In this document: positions 43,213 to 54,356 of the stretch, piece after piece
Position numbering within the stretch: position 1 is the stretch's first letter
Layout of the letters: each line of letters begins with the position of its first letter
From: Xylogone sp. PMI_703
Lineage: Eukaryota; Ascomycota; Leotiomycetes
Length of the DNA stretch: 64,000 nucleotides
Direction: 5' to 3'
Assembly: GCA_021399445.1 (NCBI GenBank)
Contig: JAJTUQ010000009.1
Span: 575,501 to 639,500 of the forward strand
Position numbers and translations under genes: made by a program
The notes under the pieces: generated by a model
Told to the model about the DNA's origin: nothing
Seen by the model: only the letters and a program-made list of their open reading frames with translations
Databases searched by the model: none

Positions 43213-46200
43213 CTAATATGGAGAAAATTCAAGAAATATAATGCTGCCATCCCGAAGACCTAAGACCACCAAATTGCTATAAACCGCTTCGCTGGTCGGC
43301 CTATAGTCAGGCGGGAACCAAAGAATATTCTGTCCATCTTCGGTCACCCATTCCCATTCGACGGTTATTGCCTTTGTTGACTGTTCTTCAAGACCAGTGT
43401 CAGTTAAGCTAGAGCTGAGACTCAGTACTCCACGTTTACACTTCAATAATTGGCCGTTATCTGAAAATAGGAGACTTATAGCCTCCAAATCGGTTTCAGC
43501 GGTCTCTTTCCAGAGCCCAGCCTCGACATCCCATAGTCGTACAGCATTTTCAATAGAGCCACATGCGAGCAGATTGCCATTTCCTGAAAATAACAGACTC
43601 TTAACGGAATCTGATTCAAAGTTCTGCAGTGTAACCCCGGTGGTGACATCCCATAATCGTATATTACTATCAGCATCAGCAGAAGCAAGCACTTTGCCAT
43701 TAGGCGAAAAGGTTACCATATCTACTGAGGAGGCACCGAGCCATTCTAATATCTGCTCACAAGCACCAGTGGTGACATTCCATAGTCGTATAGTCGCATC
43801 AAGGGAAGCTGTAGCAAGGACGGTACTATCTGGGGAGAAAGCTAGATCTCCTGCTACAGACTTATGTCCTTCTAGCGTGTGTCTTAGCGCTTTAGTCGAA
43901 GTATCCCATAGTTTTACGGTGCTATCGTATGAAGATGAAGCAAGCACCTTGCCATCTGGCGAGAATTTCGTAGCCCAAATCGAAACGCGACGGTTCTGAG
44001 ACTCTCCGGTCTGCTTGTAAGTCTGGGTCGCGACCTCCCACAACCGTATAGTGTTATCATTGGAACATGAGACGAGAATGTTACTGTCTGGTGCAAAAGC
44101 TAAGCCGCGCACTGAGCCACTATGACCTCTGAAATTCTGCATTACGTTTCCGGTGGTAGCGTCCTGGAGCCGTACAGTACAGTCATCTGAACCTGTTGCA
44201 ATTATGCTGCCGGTTGGCGAAAAAACTACACTGAGCAGCCAACCTCGGTTATCCTTTAGTGTTTGCTTCAAAACTCCGGTTGTAGCATCCCATAGTCGCA
44301 AGCTCCTGTCCAAAGAGACAGAAGCAAGGGCCTTACCATCGGGGGAAAATGCTACGGCTCTTACTGAAGCAGTATGGCCTTCTAGAGTTTGCTTACAGGC
44401 TCCAGTCTTGGCGTCCCATAATCGTACAGTACTATCAACTGAAGCAGATGCAAGTATGTTGCCATTTGGCGAATAAGCTACACCGTGCACCCATCCCTCA
44501 TGCCCGGTTAGTGTTTGCATCGAAATTCCAGTCGCAATATCCCATAGCCGTATATTACTATCATCGGAAGCAGAAGCAAGCGTCTTACCGTCCGGAGAAA
44601 ATGACACAGAGTTTATTATTTCAGTATGGCCTTCTAGCGTTTGCTTCCAAGTCCAAGTCATAGTGTCCCATAGTTGTATAGTCTTGTCGCTTGAGGTTGA
44701 CGAAAGGGTCTTCCCATCTGGGGAAAAATCTAAAGCATATACCCAATTACTGCGACACTCTAATGTCTGCTTCAAAGCTCCAGTCGTAGTTTCCCATATT
44801 CGTATAATATTGTCGCGTGAACTTGAAGCAATCACCTTGCCGTCTGGTGAGAAGGTAACAGCCTCTACCGAGTCATTATGGCCCTCTAATATCTGTAGAC
44901 AAGGGTTCCAGCGCTCTTGGATGCCGGAAACGCTATTTATAAATGGTAGTCTTTGCCCCCAGAAATGGTTCCTGACTATGCTCTTGACTGGGCAGAATAC
45001 AAGTGCCGCGCCATAGGTCTGTAACGGTGCTTTGTCTATAATTGGCCAGTAATTGAGTATAAACTTCTCAGTATCTGCAAGGAATGCGGTAAATTGGACA
45101 TCTGAATTCGCCATTGACTTTAATAGTTTAGTACAAAGATGTGTTTAAAAGATGGAGACGGCATACCCTGGCTCTGTGTAGAAGCTTTTTGATCGATACT
45201 ACCCCTGCTGAAAGAGTACGTATGAGGCTCAAACTCTCGAGCCAGTGAAGTAAATGCTCTTTGAAGAAGGTAAAAGCTGCCTCGTACTCAGGTAATTCTT
45301 CCCCTCGATTTGAGCTCTGATTATCAAATTCGCACAGATGATCGATCCAGAATATACAGGAGTATCGTATTGCCACTAACGGATCTGGATTCGGTGGCTT
45401 TATATCTCCTGATGGACACCCAGAGTAGGGGATATCATACATATTGACTCTTAGCTTTGACATTGCGTCGATTGAGCGCTTACTAATATTTATGTGTCCT
45501 TGAATGGCCCCGGTCGGTTGAAGCCTAGATGCATAGTTTGCTTCCAGATAATCCTTAGCTGATTGGTGAATTAAAAACACAGTTTGTTCTTTAATTGTCA
45601 GAAACGAGCCGCATTTGTCAACTATCGTCTGTGGATTGACCTTAGGTGGTAAACCAGCGAGTACGGCCAGCTCAGATAAGGATAAGGGGCGGTATACGAG
45701 AGTAGCGACCCCTAGAATATTCTTGCAGTATTGAGGATCGTTCATCTTACCATTCTCAATCTTAGTAATCATATGATCGTATAGTTCTAGTAAGCCTGGG
45801 GGAATATTTTGAATAACCTCAAGCGCATACCATCCGTCCACTGTATCGAGCTCTCTGAAGACGAGGGCCACCCAAAGGAAAGTATTCAGAGCTCGATGAC
45901 GGATCTCAATTGAGATTTGAGATAGACAATCTTTGTCGTAGCCATCCCTATCCTCCAAGGTAGATAGTTTATGGTCGATGTATGCGTTAACAGGACCCTC
46001 TAGACTTTGGGCGTCTAGCTCGAGTAGGGATACCGAGGGTTCCAAGTCTTTGAGCTTAGAATGAAGATCAACCTCCGGACGGCTAGATATCATCCATTTT
46101 ACTCTATCTGTAAGCGTAAGGGAAGTTGAAATCAGTTTAATAAGGTCAGCCACGCCTGGCTTTTCTTTGTTACATTCGTCAAGCGCATCGACAACAAAGT

Positions 46201-47831
46201 ACACTGGTGATAACTGCGGATCTTTCAACATACTTTGAAACGCCGTGGAGAGCGCGTAAAAGGCGTTTCTATCTTTGAATAGGGCTCCACCGGAGTTCTT
46301 GTATTTTTCTCGTAAATGTGAGATAAGACGTGGCTGCTGAATAAGTAACAGCCAAATTAAACTTCGTAATGTAGACGTTGCATTGTTCAGAGCTGTATCA
46401 GTTCCCTGACAGAAGAAGTATGAAACATTTGGTGCAAACTTCAATGGCCGGTCTGATAGTTCGCGAATGAGACCAATCAATAACATAGTCTTTCCAGTAC
46501 CTGCTGGACCCTTTATCCACAGCAGTCGACGTGATGAAAGGTTATTTTCAACACCATTCCAAGTAGTGAACTCTGAGTACTCTTTAGTGTGAGTAATCCA
46601 CTGGTATGCCTGGTCAAGTAGCTCATCCTTATTATTCTCAATTTTCAGCATGTCATCTTGTGGGTCAATCACTCGGAGGTCCTGAAGGCATTCGGCGTCC
46701 CGATCAGCTATGTGCATGTCTTTCTGCAGAGCGATGTAATCCCAAAGAGCTTGACGAACATCCCCGAGAAGTGACTGCCTTTCTTCGCCGTCCTTAACAA
46801 GCTTTCCTAGAAGGCTCTTTGCTTGAAGGGTATTGTACTGGTCGGAATCTTTCTGAACAGCGGTCTCAGCATCTGTGACACTCTTTAAATCACTGTCCCA
46901 GTCATCCATATTTACAAGGCCGCGGAGAAAAACTAGTCCTTGGTTCCGGTAATAAGAACAAATGCTCTTCATTTGATACAGAAGAAGAGCCTTGTAGAGA
47001 GCGACAATTCCCTTTTCCAGCTGTACAATGATAGACTCGAAAGACTCATTTCCGATGATAATACAGTCCTCAGTTAGAAGATGGTCCGTCAACTCGCAAT
47101 ACCAGTCCATTCTGGAAACGACATGAGTAATACCTGCAAGATTGGATTTTGCCGCCTTTGTAGGATTTAAAAGGATCTGAATAAGATATCAGCTTACACG
47201 AAGAAAAAGTGTTTGATTCCAAAATGTTTCAGCTCACTTGTAAGCCTATACAGACACCGGCCCATGGAAGAGCCGCCTGTGGCACGTTCTGGATCGCCAC
47301 GTCGATCATGCCCTTGGCCGAAAGAATGAATTGTGCAACATCACCAAATCCGTTCGTAATCTTTGACACCACTGAGATTTTCGCTAGACCTGCATTAACT
47401 AATGTCTTCATATCCTCCTGCCGCTTCGTCGGATCATTTAATTCTGTTAAGGCATCGCATGTTCCAGGAGCGTTTGTGGCATTAGAGTTCTCTGGCCTGA
47501 GAACCGCTGTTAGAGTCTTCATATATGCCTTAACAAGGCCTGCAGTGTCCGTGGCATATTTGAGGCTGTTAAAGGCATCATTCCAGAGTCTCTGAGATGT
47601 GGAAAGAGCGGCTATCTGTGGCGCCTCGGATACCGTCCCTGAGTCTACGCTGGCTGGAAGCCCCAGAGCCACAGTTACAGGCAGCTTTGAAAGAGGAACC
47701 TGTTGCTTTGTAGAATTGCCAACAATCACATTTGCCCTTCCTTGCCCACGTTCCTCGTTGGTCTTCTTGTCATCTGCACTACTATGATGACGATTTAAAA
47801 ATCGGAAACGGCTTAGCTTGGACGGTGCCAT
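43213..47831 (-). CDS. STAND receptor: NACHT_N - NACHT - WD40 (NWD family)
   Basis: Three exons, 47831-47238, 47176-45167 and 45117-43213 (introns 61 and 49 nt), 4509 nt, 1502 aa, no lesion. Residues 1-~200 plus the start of exon 2 form the NWD NACHT_N region (ALPWAGVCIGLQ joined to ILLNPTKA). The NACHT NTPase has Walker A GPAGTGKTMLLIGL near residue 415 and Walker B VYFVVDALDEC. A winged-helix-like part follows (LGVATLVYRPLSLSELAVL). The C-terminal half holds eleven clear WD40 repeats plus one decayed, most with FSPDGK-x-LAS-x-S-x-D-x-x-(I/V)-(R/K)LWD. In HET-E/HET-D relatives the WD40 array senses a non-self ligand and NACHT oligomerises to fire an N-terminal effector; here no HET, lipase or kinase effector precedes NACHT_N. 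The gene sits between two direct repeats, which suggests a duplicated or mobile unit. Confidence 0.93.
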
Positions 47832-48299
47832 GCCAAGATATCACAGCCGGAGGGGATCACAATCAAAATTATGTAACTTTAGCATATATCTATAATCAAT
47901 GCTTTACAGAAGGCATACAAGGGAGTTCGCGGATCTTCGACAACTGGTGGTTGCTGACGCGGCCACCATTTGACACCATGATTTGTTGCTGGATCATAAG
48001 GGTCGGCCCGAACGGGAGAAGCCAGGGTTGTTGCTCCAGGAGGTATTAGAGTCTGCCAAATTCAATTATATTACCTACAGACAACAGTATTTGAACCTTT
48101 TGTTTACTTATCCCCAGCCATCTAATCGTGTTATCTCTAGAATTCTTTTATGCGGGTCATTTGTTTAAATTCATCGTACATTTTAGCGTGGATAATGAGG
48201 CGTTTTGCGATATAAGAAAAGGTTAATGAGTAATGCTAGAGTGAGCCATCATTGAGCAGCAGCACTTGAGCAGCTTACATGGAACACCAAAGCAAAATT
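47832..48299. other. Spacer with repeat copy B
   Basis: 470 nt between the NACHT gene start and the stop of the helical-repeat gene. Most of it is direct repeat copy B. No gene seen. Confidence 0.6.
48002..48280. repeat. Diverged direct repeat, copy B (5' side of the NACHT gene)
   Basis: Partner of copy A at 42510-42885. It ends in CATCATTGAGCAGCAGCACT followed by TGAGCAGCTTACATGGAA. It lies 170-450 nt upstream of the NACHT gene ATG, so it may hold part of that gene's promoter. Confidence 0.75.
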
Positions 48300-49334
48300 T
48301 CATTTTAAATAACTAATAATCCAAGAAATGACTGCAAGCGTTTTCCAAAATACAAATTGACGGCTTGCATGATATACTGCCATGAGAGTCTTGTTTGAGA
48401 AGCCAAAGGCGTTACGAAGATCCGCGATGTGCTTCGTCTTCTCATATCGACTTGAATAGAGCGCTGTAATCAAGTGAAGGATCCGCGGCCACAGCTCAGA
48501 GTGCTCAGGCAGAACATCCACTCCGTCCTTGATCTGCCGTAAACCCTCGTCGAGGCAATCCAGAGCGCCTGTTTTCTTGAATTTTTCCAATACCATTTTG
48601 CTAAGCTGAACGGTCGTCAACTCACCAATGGATCTAGGAGTGGAAGTTAGCTGCAACTCACGAAGGAGCTCGACCGCCTTCTCATGGTCAGCCGGATGGT
48701 CACTGCTTGACGACCGAACCTCAAGGCGTGGGGCGAGGCTGAGCAGTGCCGTGGAGTAGTCGCTGCTTCTTGGAAGAGAGAGCGTCTTAATCTCACAAGC
48801 GCAATCTATCGCCTCGTCCAAATCCGCTGTGGCAGTGCTCTTCTCACTATCCTTAGTCTCTCCATCACCGGCGACAGACATGGAGGAGGTCTGAGCATGC
48901 TGGTATCGATGGGATAGCGCAAAGCCCACATTATTCAATATTTCATAGTACAACCCGACGTCTTTCTCCAGCAGTCCTGCAGCAGCCGCCTCTAGCTTTG
49001 CCAACCGTCCATATCTCACTGCCTCATCAATGGCATGCTGAGACCGAGATGCCGTGTACTCTGACATACGCGCGTGGGACAACCTGTTGAGGTGCTTCGG
49101 CCGCTGAGGTGAGTCCCATGGCAGCCACTGCAGGATCGTCTTGCTGTGCTCAATCGCAAGGAGTAGGTCCTGCAGGTTACGCTGAGTTCCGCGGTCATAC
49201 TGAAGAATGAGGAAGTCTGCAAGTCTGGAGCGTGCTTCGATCTCCTCTTCGGGAGTTACAGATGACTGTAGGTTAGCGAAGCCTGGGTTGGATAGTGCCT
49301 CGCCTCGATTAGATGTGGAGTGGCTAGATGCCAT
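48300..49334 (-). CDS. Helical-repeat (TPR-like) protein, possibly a truncated CHAT/TPR family member
   Basis: Single exon, 344 aa, ATG at 49334. It is rich in amphipathic helices of the degenerate TPR kind: DLLLAIEHSKTILQWLPWDS, RPKHLNRLSHARMSEYTAS, AIDEAVRYGRLAKLEAAAA and ADHEKAVELLRELQLTS. The GALDCLDEGLRQIKDGVDVL and PEHSELWPRILHLITALYSS segments follow. These segments resemble the TPR region in front of CHAT protease domains or behind NB-ARC/NACHT domains in fungi. No CHAT catalytic His/Cys or NTPase motif is present. The protein ends in a hydrophobic stretch (WKTLAVISWIISYLK), possibly an abrupt, non-native end. The stop lies at the border of repeat copy B, so truncation by the repeat is possible. 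Confidence 0.65.
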   Translation of the reverse strand: MASSHSTSNRGEALSNPGFANLQSSVTPEEEIEARSRLADFLILQYDRGTQRNLQDLLLAIEHSKTILQWLPWDSPQRPKHLNRLSHARMSEYTASRSQHAIDEAVRYGRLAKLEAAAAGLLEKDVGLYYEILNNVGFALSHRYQHAQTSSMSVAGDGETKDSEKSTATADLDEAIDCACEIKTLSLPRSSDYSTALLSLAPRLEVRSSSSDHPADHEKAVELLRELQLTSTPRSIGELTTVQLSKMVLEKFKKTGALDCLDEGLRQIKDGVDVLPEHSELWPRILHLITALYSSRYEKTKHIADLRNAFGFSNKTLMAVYHASRQFVFWKTLAVISWIISYLK

Positions 49335-50122
49335 ACTAGGGGAGCTCGGGGAGTCAAGCCGGTATGGTTATACTCGTGGTTTAAGGAGGTGTATTTGTTC
49401 TCTCTTTCGTAATAATAGATTCTGAGGCTATCAGTAATAATTAACTCACCAGTTGCTATTTAACAGCCCTGTTTCATCTAGGCTTCCACTGTGTCTCAAG
49501 CATTGTATTTTAAACCTTGGATCTCAGGCCAAATTATGCTTCGTCCTATCATACTTGATCGCTTAGAGTATGTGAGAGCTATTGAGCTCTAAAAAGGGCT
49601 TCTTTAAATAGCCTGAGCTAAACGCACCAGCACTTTGTCTATGAGCACCGCACTGTGCCAATGCCGGAACGCACGAGGATACTACAACACAGCAGTTAGA
49701 TGTGATAGATGTATTTACTAACATTGCTGCGTCGACTATGTTATTATTCATGGACCATAGGTCAATTGGTGTATGGGACAGATTACTGGCTAATAGTATA
49801 ATTAGCATAGGGAATAGAACAGACATAAATGGTTTGAATTTCCTCACAGCTTTGTTATACTTGGGCGTATAAATAAGTTGGTTATTATGCTATAGAAGTC
49901 GTGATATCAATCCATGAATCACGTTTCCCTTGATACATGCGAGCCAAGGCCAAGAGGCGGAATTTAGATCGACAAGCTGTGCCACCTGACAACGTGTACG
50001 CGGACATATGCTGGGGCTGCTGATTCCAGCTCTTTACATCAACTTCCCCCTCTAAAACGATTTTCAAGACAAACGTTGATTTCGCAACAAATATCGAAAT
50101 TCTAGGAGGCGAAATATTGAAA
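49335..50122. other. Intergenic; possible tiny secreted frame
   Basis: 790 nt. A minus-strand frame from the ATG at 49826 to 49563 encodes 87 aa with a hydrophobic N-terminus (MSVLFPMLIILLASNLS) and four cysteines; there is no similarity and coding potential is doubtful. Otherwise empty. Confidence 0.4.
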
Positions 50123-50869
50123 ATGGCGCAATCCGTATCTCAGAAAACTATCCCGACACTGTACAACATGTCCTCTTCTCAGGCCATGGTAGTCTTGTGG
50201 GCACTCGAAGAAGTTGCTGCCGCCCATGGCATCAAATACAACCTGAAGAATCTTCCACGACGGGATAAGAGTACTGCAAAGGAATTGAAGGCCATATTTC
50301 CTATGGGCAAGTCGCCGATCGTAACCCTGGAACCAGTGGATGGCGAGCCCGACCAAGTATATCAGATTCTGCCAAATGTTCTGGTCGAGAGCCGTCTCAT
50401 CCTCCAGTTCATATCCGACAATTATTCCACCGGCGAGTGGATTCCAGAATCTGAGCAGGAAAGAAGACGTGATATCTTTTTCCAGGAACTCGCAAAGTGT
50501 AGCTTAGTAGTCAAGGTCGACTTCGCACTCCTGTTTGAAGTCATTGCCTCAGTTTTGCCATTCGGGCTGAGACATTTCATCTCGCTTCTTATCAAACCTA
50601 TCGTCAAACATTTTGTTGACGACCAGCGGGATATCTATCAGATTATGGAAGATGCGCTTTCAGAGGAACTCCCTTGGTTTTCCGGAAGGAAGATAGGTCT
50701 CGCTGATTTCAATATGAGCTTTGCTATGGACATGGCGTCGCAAAGGGGATATTTTCAACCAAAAGAGTATCCGAAAGTCGCCAAGTGGTACACATCAATG
50801 ATTGAGCGGCCTGCCTACAAGAGAGCGCTGGAGAAAGGAGGAGTATACGATCTTGCTGCCTTCGCATAG
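50123..50869 (+). CDS. Glutathione S-transferase family protein
   Basis: Single exon, 248 aa from the ATG at 50123. The thioredoxin-like N-domain covers about 1-95: TLYNMSSSQAMVVLWALEEV with the active-site Ser region, FPMGKSPIVTLEP with the cis-Pro motif, and LVESRLILQFISDNY with the Glu-Ser glutathione-binding pair. The C-terminal all-helical domain has PWFSGRKIGLADFNMSFAMD and the conserved Asp N-cap, ending in YPKVAKWYTSMIERPAYKRA. The likely role is glutathione conjugation of electrophiles or xenobiotics in the cytosol. The frame opens two codons earlier only with TTG. Confidence 0.9.
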   Translation: MAQSVSQKTIPTLYNMSSSQAMVVLWALEEVAAAHGIKYNLKNLPRRDKSTAKELKAIFPMGKSPIVTLEPVDGEPDQVYQILPNVLVESRLILQFISDNYSTGEWIPESEQERRRDIFFQELAKCSLVVKVDFALLFEVIASVLPFGLRHFISLLIKPIVKHFVDDQRDIYQIMEDALSEELPWFSGRKIGLADFNMSFAMDMASQRGYFQPKEYPKVAKWYTSMIERPAYKRALEKGGVYDLAAFA

Positions 50870-51179
50870 GGAACCTCAACTGCAGTTGAATAATTCTAGC
50901 TCTTTGGGACCTATATATGATTCTGAAAGCAGAATAAACTATTGACAAATCAGTATCTTGGACGAAAGGCTGAAAACCCTGATGTGATAGTTCACTATAG
51001 TGGTATTTAATTTTAATAATAGTCATAGTGATTCAGTTTAAAACATATGGGCCCAAAGAAAGTACGCCATGGCTATGACAACTGCTTCCAGAATGTCACT
51101 GACCAGTCACTGTTCATATTATCTATAAATACAAGCCGCCCATCCCATATTGATGACCATCGCTATTCTATATTTGCTC
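50870..51179. other. Convergent 3' spacer
   Basis: 310 nt between the GST stop and the stop of the 8-exon gene, AT-rich. No feature seen. Confidence 0.6.
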
Positions 51180-53451
51180 TTACGATATTTGCAAGCTTCT
51201 GAATGATCCCTCTGTGTCATCTAGTCTCAGTTGATCTGATGTGGAAATGATTCCGACTGGCTGCTTAGTAACTTGTACATCATTTGTATTTATGTCGACA
51301 AAAAAGGCAGGAATTTCAGGGGTAGAGTTCATTCTACTTAATGAAAGTGCGTCGGAAGTAGGTTGCGGGTCTATATCGAGTAAAACTATGTAAACAGATC
51401 TGATTCATAAGATGTTGGAATACTCACAGACTACGGTGACCGACTTGGAGCCACATTTACTACGAATGATCATCCTTTGTTCATTTGATATAGTGTTTAG
51501 GACTAATATGGCCTCTGCGTTAAGAAGTTGCATATCTCGAATCATTACGTCCCCAACATATCTTTGCACCTTAGTGAGTGTTTGTTATACAAGACGAAGA
51601 ACCTACTTACTCTTGAAATTGAATGACTTCCTCCAAACGTTGAGACCGTAAATAGGTGACAAAGAGATGCTTCTGTAAAGCCTTCAATGAACACAAGTAG
51701 GAATCTGCAGCTTCTTGAGAAGTAAATGTGAGCTCAAAATCTGCTCGCTCTATACTTAAATCTTCACCTGCAGCAAAGGACGCTTTTGCCTTGACGCCTT
51801 TCAGCACAAAACTGCGTATCGTCGCACCATGTTCGACAGTGGTTAGATGATCAACTAGAGAAGCCGGTTAGTGAGGAGCACATGAAAATCAATAGGCATA
51901 TGAGAGACGATTACAATGAACAATAAGTTGAGTGATATCACTACCATCAACATCACTACTTAATGTCCCCATATGAAGGATTATCTCTGCACTTTGACAT
52001 GAAAGCGGTCCCGAATTTGTTTGTTTTAAATTGTCAGTTGAGCCGGAGAATGGGATTGCCACGTAATGCAACATTTGTACGCTATCAATAGCCTGCGTGC
52101 TGTATTGGAACCCACTTGATTTTATCGTCACCATTTCTAAATGTTCTTGAAACTCAGTCACATCACTTCACATTGATATATCAGTCCAATTACTAGTCCC
52201 AGAAAACTAGATGAGACAAACCTCCTCGTATTCAGAACGGAAAGTATAGATGGATCATTTTCTTGCGTCGAAGTGTGGAAGAGCATGGAATTCACTCCAG
52301 CAGATGTTGATCGGAGGCCTTGCATCATTGCCAGTTGTAACACGGACTGTTCGAACTCGAAGAGATCTTGATGATGGTTGAGATTATGTACTGGTAAAAG
52401 AGGAATTCACTTACGTGCGGGCTTTATATTGGTTAGGAGTACTGACACCGCAGAATTATATTCCCTCGAAGACACAAAGATCTCCCAGGTCGGACGTGGC
52501 ATGGTGAGACGCACGAATATGCTCACTGGTAGTACTGAAGCATTGAGTTAGTACCTTGTCGAGGACATAATAAACACTCTTGAGAACTCACGAGTGTAGT
52601 CAAGCTCATGATTACTGCCGCAGATACAACTGAACGGACGCAAATCACTCGTCTGCAACCATCCTGGATTGAAGGTCGCTTTGGAGCATAGCAGACGAGT
52701 AGAGACTGAATTTGGAATATTGATTAATAGAAAAAATGTCAACTCCTGCACATTACGGCGAGGTGAAGAGTTAGGTTGCGATTCGCGTACTCCCAGGATT
52801 TGTCTTGGTGTTTGTTGAACCTGTTTTGGGGCATTCTTGATATTGTGAAGATACCATGTGTGAATATCTTGCAATCTCTCTTGGACATCACCAATCCGAG
52901 TTTCTACTCTTTCTGTTTGGGTACTGGTAGAGAATTAGTAACTTTTCGAGGTTAGCTTTTTGTAGTATTTACCAGCTCCGTGCAGCAATTGCTAGATTCA
53001 GGGCGTTTATGTGCACCGCAAGGTTTTGTCTTATCTTGTCGAGATTCGCTCCCTCAGTGGTCCACTTTATCCTCTTTATATTACTCTTCAATTCTCTTGC
53101 CCAGTTGCGACGGCCATCTCCGTCGTCTTGTCTGACCCTTTTCGAGTCGAGTTGGACCACTGGGTACTTCTTCAGAGTGGCATCAAGCTGTGTCAACGTT
53201 CCTCTGCAATTCTCTATCATCGAACCTAAAGTCTCGTCTTCAGGAGCATCTAATGAATCGGATGTTGAGTATTCGGTTTCCTTTAAAGTATTTGAAAGCT
53301 GATTTAGAGCGTTGCTGATTGCAAAGAGTTGGTTTTGAACCTCTTTAAATTCTACGTCTGCATTTTTACGGTCGCTAGTGACAGTTTTTGCAAGCCTGTA
53401 GGCCAATTTAGATAGTAGCAAGATATCTCCAACTCCAATGCCGAAGGACAT
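51180..53451 (-). CDS. Uncharacterised fungal protein with STAND-type N-terminal helical domain
   Basis: Eight exons: 53451-52973, 52923-52592, 52534-52415, 52366-52222, 52165-51915, 51854-51611, 51561-51428 and 51385-51180. They sum to 1911 nt, 636 aa, with seven canonical introns of 42-60 nt and no lesion. Residues 1-~160 (MSFGIGVGDILLLSKLAYRL, then heptad-like helices and VQNQLFAISNALNQLSNTL) match the fungal N-terminal domain that precedes STAND NTPases and HET-s-like effectors. The remaining ~470 residues have no Walker A, WD40, ankyrin or HET motif. They include PRPTWEIFVSSREYN, a segment typical of uncharacterised fungal STAND-associated proteins, and beta-rich sequence (FSGSTDNLKQTNSGPLSC, AAGEDLSIERADFELTFTS). 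The function is unknown. The neighbours are a GST and a VIT/vWA gene. Confidence 0.8.
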
Positions 53452-54356
53452 CTTATACAATCCTACTATGTAAAGGGATAGAAGCACACTTAACTCAACG
53501 GTGTCTTCTTGGGATGAGGCTGTCGGGAAACTGGGGGATTAGAAATCGTGGCTGTACCAAGAGGCAGGGGAGCCAGAGGCAGTGAAACGGCAAAAGCTGC
53601 GGGCGGCGGCAGCGAAGGGTCTGGTTCATTTGAGTCATTTTATCTCTCAGCTCACTCATATTACCAGCATCTTCATTTCCATTCATAATTTACTTATCGT
53701 TGACGTAAGTTTCTTAGTTTTTCGTATATTTCCCAAATTGCAGCTTTGTTTCATTTTACAACAAATACGAGCTCCGATCGTCTCACCTTTTTGTTCTGTT
53801 ATTCACCCAACAGATGACTCAAAATGAAGTGAAGTTTGGAGCCTAAAACAGATTTTGTGCTCCAGGATCTTATCAAAGCCACTACTCTTACAGAATACCC
53901 AAGGTCATCCCAGCACCTCGTAAACTACATTACAGCAAGCCAGCCACTCCGAATTCAAGGCAGCTGTCCTTTATCCACTATGTGGCAAGGCTCCGTATCT
54001 ACATCCACATGTATCTTTTCCAAATAGCTTACAATTAGGTGGAGATATCTCTCTTTGTCTCGTCCAACACGTGTAAAGACTTTCTGTTGTCAATTCTGGA
54101 CGCTTGAGGAGTCATAACGGTATATATTATACTGCGTTAGATCAGGCCGGACCCCACCTGTTGCTGCCTTGATGTACATGGATGTGAAATGCAGTATCAG
54201 GTTGGGATCGTCGGAGGGTAGGACCGCAACTCAACCGCAATCCCCTTTGCTTGGCAATCCTTCCAGAATATATTAGTCCAATTTTTGTCTTCATACAAGG
54301 CTCTACTTATTTTAGTGAATCGTAATGAATGAATCATATTAACGGCTACCTTCACG
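53452..54356. other. Divergent promoter region, no gene seen
   Basis: 0.9 kb between the 8-exon gene and the VIT/vWA gene. Frames of 60-80 codons (53582-53827, 53836-54027 plus) lack similarity. No RNA gene or repeat recognised. Confidence 0.5.

Noticed and set aside
43397..43999. 200-codon open frame on the plus strand
   Set aside because: Antisense of the WD40 array; its periodic sequence only mirrors the repeats.
43213..45114. Short periodic DNA repeats of ~126 nt, considered as a satellite or CRISPR-like array
   Set aside because: They encode WD40 units of a receptor; periodicity equals 42 residues and there are no spacers.
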